From Alkaliphilus metalliredigens QYMF (GTDB lineage Bacteria > Bacillota > Clostridia > Peptostreptococcales > Natronincolaceae): a stretch of 64,000 nucleotides of DNA. The DNA is taken from contig NC_009633.1 of the NCBI RefSeq assembly GCF_000016985.1, forward strand, positions 1,612,001-1,676,000. Reading direction: 5' to 3'. Each line of letters opens with the position of its first letter. Positions within the stretch are counted from its first letter, which is position 1. Under the pieces are notes generated by a model that was given only the letters and a program-made list of their open reading frames with translations, did no database searches and was not told where the DNA came from. Below, piece by piece: positions 57,647-64,000 of the stretch. Position numbers and translations under genes: made by a program.

Positions 57647-59212
57647 GTGTCTATGAATAAATTAGAAGAACAAGAAACTGGTCAATTGTATGCTAAGAGT
57701 ATAAACTATAATGAAATAATTATTGGTAATTCAAGATTTTGCGATGATATATGGGATTTAACACCTCTTATGGAAAGTACAAATATTCACCCTTGTAGAA
57801 AAAAGATAAAATTTTTAAATATTGAAAGTGAGGATATGAAATTTACAGCTAAACAATATACTTACTATAAACTAGGACAAATATCTCCCAGAACAGTGCT
57901 AGAAAAAATTCGTACATGCTTATCAACCTTTATTAAATTTGCTAAGTTAAAAAAATTTAATAGTTTTGCTCAGGTAGATAAGGTAGTATTTTATGAGTAT
58001 GTCGATTGGCTACAAAACTCCTATCGAATTCAAACTGGAAAAAATAATGGCATGCAATTATCTAGATCAACAGGCTATAAAAAATCACAGTGTATAGAAG
58101 AAATAATTAAAGTTGGTCAAATAAAAGGTTGGAACGTATGTCATTTTAATTTTACTCAAATGAATTCATGGGAACAATGGAAACCTGACGAAGGAAAAAG
58201 AGATAGAAAATACAAACCTATCCCTGAAAATGTATTTAATAGAATATTAGATTGTGCAATAAATAAAGAAAAGAATATTATAACTAAAGCAGCAATCATT
58301 ATCCAGAGTCAAACTGGTTTAAGAATTTCTGAAGTATTGTCTATCAAAGAAAATTGTATTCAATCAACTGATAATAATTCTTACTATTTAGAAGTTCAAA
58401 TCAGTAAGACGGTGAAAGGTGAGCCTGAAAATCATAAAGTTTTCGTAAATGAATTAGTGGTAAATGCTGTAAGAGAACTTGAGGAATCTACAAAAGAATT
58501 AAGACGAAATAGTGGATTGAGAGAACTATTTATATTTAAAAGATATGGAATAGTTGTTGTAAATCCAGAAAAATTCACAAATGATCATCTATCAAGATTC
58601 ATTAAAAGGTGGAATATTATAGATGATGAAGGTAAATTATACGGACTTAGATCACATCAGTTTAGGGCGACTCTTGTTAGAGAACTTATAAAAAAACAAA
58701 TTCCATTAGCGTATATAATGAAACATTTTAATCATGTAAGTATTGAAATGACAGCTCACTATCTAACATTAAGTCAAAAAGAAATTAAAGAAATGTATGC
58801 AGACATGATTCTTCGGCCACAGAGTAAATTAGGTGGAATTAAAGCAAATGAGTTAAAAACCTCTTTACAAAAAGAATTCAAGGGTAAGACAGTCAAAGAA
58901 GTAAATGAAATTATTGAAAAATTATCTAACTCTATGAATTTTAATCCGCTGCCTACTGGTGTGTGCTTGTATGATTTTAGAAGAGGTAATTGTACTGATG
59001 GGGATGGGTGTTTTATATACAATTGCCCGAACTATATAACTGAAGTGAGATTTTATCCTGTTTTGAAGATGGAACTAGAACTTATAGAGAAGGAGATGGA
59101 TAAACTTAAAAGCTTAGGACGTGAAAGGGATTGGCAGAGAGTTTATATTAAATGGGAGTGTTTAAAGCCTCTTGTTGATGAGTTGGAGGAACAATATCAT
59201 GAAAGGAAGTAA
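57647..59212 (+). CDS. Tyrosine recombinase C with Cys-rich C-terminus
   Basis: This 521-aa recombinase has Arg in SQTGLRISEVLSI, HQFRATLV, His in KHFNHVSIEM and the Tyr nucleophile in AHYLTLS. A second Cys cluster (GVCLYDFRRGNCTDGDGCFI, then YNCPNY) follows the catalytic domain. The start is probably GTG 57647 after GGAG. Its end overlaps the TnpC-like gene by 14 bases. Confidence 0.88.
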   Translation: MSMNKLEEQETGQLYAKSINYNEIIIGNSRFCDDIWDLTPLMESTNIHPCRKKIKFLNIESEDMKFTAKQYTYYKLGQISPRTVLEKIRTCLSTFIKFAKLKKFNSFAQVDKVVFYEYVDWLQNSYRIQTGKNNGMQLSRSTGYKKSQCIEEIIKVGQIKGWNVCHFNFTQMNSWEQWKPDEGKRDRKYKPIPENVFNRILDCAINKEKNIITKAAIIIQSQTGLRISEVLSIKENCIQSTDNNSYYLEVQISKTVKGEPENHKVFVNELVVNAVRELEESTKELRRNSGLRELFIFKRYGIVVVNPEKFTNDHLSRFIKRWNIIDDEGKLYGLRSHQFRATLVRELIKKQIPLAYIMKHFNHVSIEMTAHYLTLSQKEIKEMYADMILRPQSKLGGIKANELKTSLQKEFKGKTVKEVNEIIEKLSNSMNFNPLPTGVCLYDFRRGNCTDGDGCFIYNCPNYITEVRFYPVLKMELELIEKEMDKLKSLGRERDWQRVYIKWECLKPLVDELEEQYHERK

Positions 59213-59663
59213 ACATATCAGAAATACAAAAAGCATTGTAAAAATGAAAAAAGCAGAAAATGAGCAAACTATTAAAGATGTTAATTTGGTTATTGATAAT
59301 ATGAAATGTCAGAGAAGATCCATAAACTTTGCTACTGTTGCAGAGCAAGCAAATGTTTCTAGGGGGACTTTGTATAATAACGATATATTAAAAGAACGTA
59401 TAATTAGTTTAAGGACTATGGAGAGAGCTACTAAAAAAGGCTGTTCGATAGAAGATATAATAATTAAACCAAGCAACAGGGTATTAGAGCAAGATAAAAA
59501 AATAAAAGCACTGTGTGAGGAAATCAGAGAGCTTAAGCAGAAACAGGAAAAATTAATTTTTCAACTAGTAGAGATGAAAGAAATAAAGGCTGAGAATAAA
59601 TGGCTAGGAGAAAGAATTAAGGAATTGGAGTATATTGAAAAAAGTGTTTCATCTCTTAAATAA
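59199..59663 (+). CDS. TnpC-like helical protein (DUF6262 type)
   Basis: This 154-aa protein has a helix-turn-helix-like segment (FATVAEQANVSRGTLYNNDI) and a long C-terminal coiled coil (ALCEEIRELKQKQEKLIFQL). It resembles TnpC of Tn554, which steers the orientation and efficiency of insertion. GGAGGA precedes the ATG at 59199, inside the end of recombinase C, so translation is coupled. Confidence 0.78.
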   Translation: MKGSKHIRNTKSIVKMKKAENEQTIKDVNLVIDNMKCQRRSINFATVAEQANVSRGTLYNNDILKERIISLRTMERATKKGCSIEDIIIKPSNRVLEQDKKIKALCEEIRELKQKQEKLIFQLVEMKEIKAENKWLGERIKELEYIEKSVSSLK

Positions 59664-59807
59664 TAATATTTCTAAAAGTTGATTAACATGTAAGTATGAT
59701 AAGATATACTTTCTTTCAAAAGAGAAAACTTTTCATAAGAAAAAAAGTAATATTTTATCTTACTCAAACGTAGCATACATAGGCTTGAAAGTAGTGGTAA
59801 CGTTATA

Positions 59808-60044
59808 TTAATGGTGACTATTCGTACCTTCAAATAAATCATTAATACTTACACCAAGTGCTTTAGCGATACCCAATATCTCATAATCTAATAAACTTCT
59901 AGTCTGACTTTCTATTCTAGAAATCATAGGTCTGTCTACTTCTATCCCCTGGATATTTAATCTCGCAGCTAGCTGTTCTTGAGTGATGAACTTTAATTCT
60001 CTTAACCGTTTTATGTTTTTGCCAATAATATTCCTATTCCCCAT
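59808..60044 (-). CDS. XRE-family regulator
   Basis: This 78-aa Cro/CI protein (NIKRLRELKFITQEQLAARL, then MISRIESQTRSLLDYEILGI) is little more than a helix-turn-helix domain. AGGATGAT precedes the ATG at 60044; an ORF extension to 60119 lies in the palindrome and is unlikely. It is divergent from the GHKL-nuclease gene and is the natural candidate to control it, like the controller proteins of restriction-modification systems. Confidence 0.82.
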   Translation of the reverse strand: MGNRNIIGKNIKRLRELKFITQEQLAARLNIQGIEVDRPMISRIESQTRSLLDYEILGIAKALGVSINDLFEGTNSHH

Positions 60045-60083
60045 TAAGATCATCCTAATAAATAAAATTTTATGTATTAATTT

Positions 60084-60144
60084 TAATGGAAAGAAAATAC
60101 TATTATGTGTGATAATCACACATGGCGGTATTTTCTTTCCATTA
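60084..60144. promoter_or_regulatory. Nested palindrome between XRE and GHKL-nuclease genes
   Basis: Outer 17-base arms TAATGGAAAGAAAATAC (60084-60100) and complement (60128-60144) are perfect. Inside them lies a second dyad, ATGTGTGA-TAA-TCACACAT (60105-60123). It occupies the short divergent region and is a probable operator for the XRE protein. Confidence 0.7.
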
Positions 60145-60161
60145 ATTATTAATTTAAAAGG

Positions 60162-61805
60162 TTGGTGAAGGACTTGAGGATATGTAAACCAGAAGTAAAA
60201 GAAATATCATTATTCAGAGAAGTAGCGAAAAACATTGTGAATCCTTTAGAAGTTATAAGAGAAGGGATTAGTAATTCGCACGATGCAGATGCAAAGCATA
60301 TATCTATTGTAATTTATAGAAACAAGAGTGGTAAGTTTGTACTAGAAATGCAGGATGACGGAAAAGGAATGAACTTTAACAATATACAAAGTTTCTTTAA
60401 CTTAGGAGATTCTAATAAAGATAATGTTGGTATTGGAGAAAAGGGGTTAGGGACTAAAATATATTTTAAGAGTGAAAAAATTATACTTTATACACAAGTC
60501 AGAGAAGGTGAAGCTTATAAAGCAACTATGGATAAGCCATGGGAAGCGCTTATGAGCAATATGATGCCAGAATACATAGTTGAAAAAATAAAACCTAGCC
60601 CTGGGAAAATTGGTACTACTATATGTATAGAGGGCTATATTATAGATAATCCTGAAAAGTATTTTAACTTTGATACTGTACTCGATTATATTCTTTGGTT
60701 TACAGCAGCAGGGAGTTTTAAAACATTTTTTGCAAACTATCCAGAGTTGCATAAATATGTATATAATCTACAAGTAGCACCAAGAGTATTTATAGATGAT
60801 AAGATTAATTGCATAAACGAGGAAATCGCAGGAACACATCAATTCCATCCTCCTCAGGAAAAGCCTAAAGAAGATCCTTACGAGGTAATATATAAAAAGT
60901 CAGTAAACTATTGCCGACACTTTGGACCTTACCATAGGGCTACTAATATTAATGGAGAATATGTTTCTTTTCAACTATATGGTACAGTTTCGGGAACTAA
61001 TTGCAGAAAAAAAATTAGCAAACTGAGGCAAGGAAAATCGTTAAAATCAAGATTTGGTATCTATTTGGCAAAGGACTTTATACCAATTACAAAAGCAACA
61101 GGATTAATTTTGGAACCAAATCAACATCATTTTCACTTACTATTAAACTCTCAGTCCTTTGAATTAACAGCAGATAGAAATAATATTACAAACTTTGATG
61201 ATCCAAAAGTTAAGTGGGTACTAGAAGAGGCTAAAAAGATCATTAATGAAGACATTGTATCATTAGCTGAAGAAGGATATTTTATGTTAAGGAAGCAAGA
61301 AGAGATAGAACATTCTTTACAAGATAAGAGAAGGAGCTTATATACACGATTAGCGAAGTTTGACAAAATTGCTGAATTAGGCATGGATGAAATACCTATA
61401 TTAAAAAGTCCTGATAATGAAGCGCAGGTAGCATTGATTTTTTCTGCATTGATGGCTAATAAAATAAGTCGAAAAAAAATAAAGCATATAAACAAGATTG
61501 GTCATTATTCTTACCAATCAGCAACAGATATGGTGTGTGTAAATCAGAATAATGAAAAAATCTTAGTGGAAGTAGAATATAAACTTAGCAACTTATTTAA
61601 ACATGATCATCCTTATGAAACATTTGATTGTGTAGTATGTTGGAGGGTTGATCTAGATGTAAATGAGAAGAAAAAGATGAAAGATGGTAATATCATGAAT
61701 CTTGTTTATGAGGATGGAGAGTGGCTTTTAAAATATGGAACGAAGAAAATGATCCCTGTAATAGAGTTAAGCTCAATTGTTGATAGTTTGAAAAACTGGA
61801 AATAG
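60162..61805 (+). CDS. GHKL ATPase fused to a PD-(D/E)XK-like nuclease domain (MORC/MutL-like, putative defence protein)
   Basis: This protein of about 547 aa begins with a GHKL ATPase: N-box VIREGISNSHDADAKHI (about 32-48), G1 MQDDGKGMNF, G2 GIGEKGLGTKIYF and a later GTT motif (KIGTTICIEG). A middle region includes the conserved FELTADRNNIT. Residues about 430-500 look like a PD-(D/E)XK nuclease: D456 in ATDMVCV, then VEVEYKL with E472 and K474, and FDCVVCWRVD. Prokaryotic MORC-like ATPases with nuclease domains occur in restriction-type defence. The start is uncertain (TTG 60162, GTG 60165 or TTG 60174). It is cargo of the recombinase element. The function is inferred. Confidence 0.75.
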   Translation: MVKDLRICKPEVKEISLFREVAKNIVNPLEVIREGISNSHDADAKHISIVIYRNKSGKFVLEMQDDGKGMNFNNIQSFFNLGDSNKDNVGIGEKGLGTKIYFKSEKIILYTQVREGEAYKATMDKPWEALMSNMMPEYIVEKIKPSPGKIGTTICIEGYIIDNPEKYFNFDTVLDYILWFTAAGSFKTFFANYPELHKYVYNLQVAPRVFIDDKINCINEEIAGTHQFHPPQEKPKEDPYEVIYKKSVNYCRHFGPYHRATNINGEYVSFQLYGTVSGTNCRKKISKLRQGKSLKSRFGIYLAKDFIPITKATGLILEPNQHHFHLLLNSQSFELTADRNNITNFDDPKVKWVLEEAKKIINEDIVSLAEEGYFMLRKQEEIEHSLQDKRRSLYTRLAKFDKIAELGMDEIPILKSPDNEAQVALIFSALMANKISRKKIKHINKIGHYSYQSATDMVCVNQNNEKILVEVEYKLSNLFKHDHPYETFDCVVCWRVDLDVNEKKKMKDGNIMNLVYEDGEWLLKYGTKKMIPVIELSSIVDSLKNWK

Positions 61806-62232
61806 ACATATAATTGTGGAGATATTAGGACAACTTGTGAAGTGAGATAAGAGGTACACCGCTGACAGTATAAAATAGGGAAAATATTTAGAACGTAGTC
61901 TTTAAATTAAACCCCTAACTATATAATTGCATAATATGCTGAACCAGAGAATATTACTCACGCAATGGTGGAAGTAGTAAGAGAGCTAAAGAATATAGGT
62001 ATAGAAATAAGTTTTGAAAATATACGTACTGATACCCCACAACGCCCCAAAACAGCGGAATTTAGTGGGGTTTAGTTCATTTTTGGTGTTTAAAGATAGT
62101 AACGAAATATAGCAGAATTAAAAATATTTTTCAAACAATTTTTATTGCTCGGAAAGGCCCCTATAATGTGCACGCTTGTCAAGACACAAAATCGAATTTT
62201 TTAAGATAAATCCTCCCTTCGTGTATTTTGAC
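61806..62232. other. Element junction region with a serine-recombinase relic and an IS end
   Basis: No intact gene. At about 61950-62030 the frame NITHAMVEVVRELKNIGIEI resembles the middle of a serine resolvase N-terminal domain. CCCCACAACGC and GTGGGG near 62036-62078 can form a hairpin. TGTCAAGACAC at about 62177 may be the outer end of the IS3-family element that follows on the minus strand. Confidence 0.4.
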
Positions 62233-62518
62233 TTAAGCTTCAAGCATCTGATGACTGTAATAAACTTCTGATGGAGTTTTATAGTCATAGCTTTGATGCC
62301 CTCGTTTGTAGGGGTACTTTGTTATATATTCCTTTGTCATTGCCTTTACTTCTGCCACAGTTTCAGGGTACAACAAATACAAGCGTTCCCATTTATATGA
62401 TCGGAAAATCCTTTCAATTGCAATATTATCTGTGGCACGACCTTTGCCGTCCATACTGATTTTACTTGTTTTATAGCTTTTTATTAAGTCAATGTAGCTT
62501 AATGATGTGAACTCGACT
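62233..62518 (-). pseudogene. IS3-family transposase C-terminal fragment, cut by a group II intron
   Basis: The minus strand encodes FTSLSYIDLIKSYKTSKISM, GKGRATDNIAIERIFRSYKW and ITKYPYKRGHQSYDYKTPSE: the end of the integrase core of IS3/IS150-type transposases with the catalytic Glu. The natural stop is at 62233. The upstream (N-terminal) part is replaced by the 3' end of an intron at about 62518, in the middle of the integrase fold. Confidence 0.8.
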
Positions 62519-62552
62519 AAAGAAAAGGGATTACTCCCTCTTCCTCGTCTAA

Positions 62553-62587
62553 GAACCGTACGTGAGAGTTTCCCGCTCATACGGCTC
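62553..62587 (-). ncRNA. Group II intron domain V
   Basis: On the minus strand GAGCCGTATGAGCGGGAAAC followed by TCTCACGTACGGTTC forms the typical domain V hairpin with GAAA-type loop and the internal bulge, the catalytic core of group II introns. Confidence 0.85.
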
Positions 62588-62606
62588 AAGCATTTCTTTA
62601 CCTTAT

Positions 62607-63690
62607 TCAGGCGGCATTAAGCATGCGGAGTTTAATTCTTCTCTTCAAGTAGTAATGTCTATCCAAGAGGGGTGTTTTTGAAATTTGAAGCTTCGGATGT
62701 CTAATTATCTTTATCTTCCTAAGGTTGATAAGAGTGTAATCATCAGTCATAAATACCCACGGTTTTCCATCTTTCACGTGCCAATATCGATGAAGTCGCC
62801 ACCATTGGTTTTTGTTTGGATGGCGATGTTTAACCCATCGCTGCAGTAATAGGTATAGTATATTGTTGATGTACGAAAAGGCATGACTCGCTACAGCGTG
62901 TTTGTGATAGTTCGTCCATCCTTTAAGTACTAGGTTTAGTCTTCGTATTAATTCTGATTGTGTACTTGCTTTTCCTTCTTTTAAAATTATGATTGAGCAT
63001 TTCCTAATCAAGCTTTTGATTGAATCCTTTGAGGGTTTTACAATGAGTTTTCCCTTAAATTTTCTAAATGACCATCCAAGGAAGTCGAATCCATCGTCTA
63101 TATGTGTTATCATGGTTTTTTCTTCTGATAACATCAATCCTCTTGTTTCGAGGAATGAGCTGACAACCTTTTTGAGTTCTTCAGCAGTTTCTTTTGAATT
63201 CGCTGTGATAATAAAATCATCAGCATATCGTACTAGGTTGACTTTCGTTTTAGCTCGGTAGTGGTTAGTTATCCTTCCTCTAGAGTTTCGATGGTATTTA
63301 TCTTGAATGACTTTTTGAAGGCCATCTAAAGTCATGTTTGCATAGAGACTTGAGATAGCTCCACCTTGCGGTGATCCAGTTTCTGTTGGAAATAGTTCTC
63401 CTCTGTAGATGAAGCCTGATTTTAGGAACTGTTTCATAATCCTTTTATCCATAGGAATGTTGGATTGTAACCAGTCATGATTGATGTTGTCGAAGCAACC
63501 TTTAATGTCTCCTTCAAGAATCCATTTCGGGGAGCAATCTCTAGCAAGTACGCAAAATACTTGCTCACATGCGTCTTTTGCACTGCGTCCTCTACGAAAA
63601 CCAAAGGAGATAGTATCCGCGTTGGTTTCTGCAATGGGTTCTAGTGCGAGTGCGTATAGGGTTTGCATAGCTCTATCGTACATGGTTGGC
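62607..63690 (-). pseudogene. Group II intron-encoded reverse transcriptase/maturase, N-terminally truncated
   Basis: About 360 aa remain of a protein usually over 420 aa. Reverse transcriptase blocks present are GFRRGRSAKDACEQ, ILEGDIKGCFDNINHDWL, GSPQGGAISSLYANM and VRYADDFII (the YADD active site), followed by FLGWSFRKFKGKLIV and the maturase region LVLKGWTNYHKHAVAS. The N-terminal RT-0/RT-1 part is missing, replaced at about 63690. The catalytic residues remain, but the start codon is accidental. Confidence 0.85.
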
Positions 63691-63691
63691 A

Positions 63692-64000
63692 GGGTCAGCA
63701 CGAATTACACAAAAACTCAATCCCCTTTTAGGAAGTCTTACAATTACTCATCCATTTCATCCTTTATGTGGACAAAATTATGACATCCTTGAAGTAAAAA
63801 AATTCAACGGTTTGCAAAGATATTCTTTGCGTACGGATTCTGGTGTCATATGTGTCCCTGAGTCTTGGACGGATCGGCAAATACACAAGCTGGATTTTCA
63901 CATGACTCACTTTGATGCATTCACCCTAAAAGAATTAGCTCAACTTCTTCAAAGCTTAGAAGTATCCGTAAATCTTTTTGACAAATCTAAGCAAGAGGAA
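63692..64000 (+). CDS. DUF5372-like protein, partial (runs off the window)
   Basis: A plus-strand frame is open to the window end: SLTITHPFHPLCGQNYDILE, then GVICVPESWTD. These match DUF5372 (Y4bF-like) proteins, which are found with transposases and integrases of large mobile elements. The 5' end abuts the truncated intron near 63690, so the gene may have lost its start. The 3' end is outside the window. Confidence 0.6.

Larger units (their letters stand above)
54850..61805 (+). mobile_element. RIT/Tn554-like element carrying an XRE-GHKL ATPase/nuclease module (boundaries uncertain)
   Basis: Three consecutive tyrosine recombinases and a TnpC-like protein form the transposition module (55075-59663). 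An XRE gene and a divergent GHKL-nuclease gene follow as cargo. No terminal inverted repeats were found by eye and the right end is obscured by other elements, so the limits are approximate. Codon and base use is more AT-rich than in the flanking genes. Confidence 0.6.
62519..63690 (-). mobile_element. 5'-truncated group II intron
   Basis: The intron lies on the minus strand. Its 3' end has a recognisable domain V (62553-62587) and domain VI (about 62520-62552) and it encodes a reverse transcriptase truncated at its N-terminus. Domains I-III are missing upstream, where unrelated DUF5372 coding sequence begins at about 63690. It cannot splice as it stands. Confidence 0.8.

Overview
The window is low-GC, AT-rich Firmicutes DNA. 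A small acid-soluble spore protein gene (54492-54698), many Clostridia-type families (MocR, PadR, DUF4364, YjiH, MacAB-like exporters) and strong AGGAGG-type ribosome sites point to an endospore-forming anaerobic clostridium. The style of the genes and the decayed REP-associated transposases resemble Alkaliphilus and its relatives, but no rRNA or other marker is present to settle the genus.

Layout. 1-10.8 kb is a graveyard: an ABC-F fragment cut by an IS4-type insertion sequence, several RayT (REP-associated transposase) relics, two of them reduced to MITE-like units with terminal inverted repeats, and many internally deleted genes (ABC exporter, nitroreductase, permease, aminotransferase). 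Intact genes among them are ybaK, a CPBP protease/TIM-barrel fusion, and a MocR regulator divergent from a DUF2000 gene. 10.8-16 kb holds an exported FMN/FAD reductase lipoprotein controlled by a MerR protein through a 19-bp-spacer promoter, and an ABC-F protein with an upstream leader peptide. 16-21.6 kb is a MacAB-like export operon divergent from a two-component system whose kinase is split by one in-frame stop. 21.7-31 kb contains membrane proteins, a serine hydrolase, a palindrome-rich intergenic region, a PadR/SEDS-protein operon and more pseudogenes. 31-45 kb contains katG, a c-di-GMP block (diguanylate cyclase, XRE-PAS regulator, GEMM-I riboswitch, chemoreceptor), a questin-oxidase-like protein, a TauE/SafE exporter, a ring-cleaving dioxygenase with a flavin reductase, and an XRE/S24-like regulator. 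45-54.7 kb has a recently inserted IS with an intact 8-bp target duplication, a pentapeptide protein, an orphan response regulator, a second FMN-type lipoprotein, PadR-fetAB, chrA, a beta-propeller protein, DUF4364 and the spore protein.

54.8-61.8 kb is the most notable part. Three consecutive tyrosine recombinases plus a TnpC-like coiled-coil protein (a RIT/Tn554-type module) are followed by an XRE regulator divergent from a GHKL ATPase fused to a PD-(D/E)XK-like nuclease domain, with a nested palindrome between them. This looks like a mobile element carrying a self-contained MORC-like defence gene. The last 2 kb are an IS3-family fragment interrupted by a 5'-truncated group II intron, then the start of a DUF5372 gene that runs off the window.
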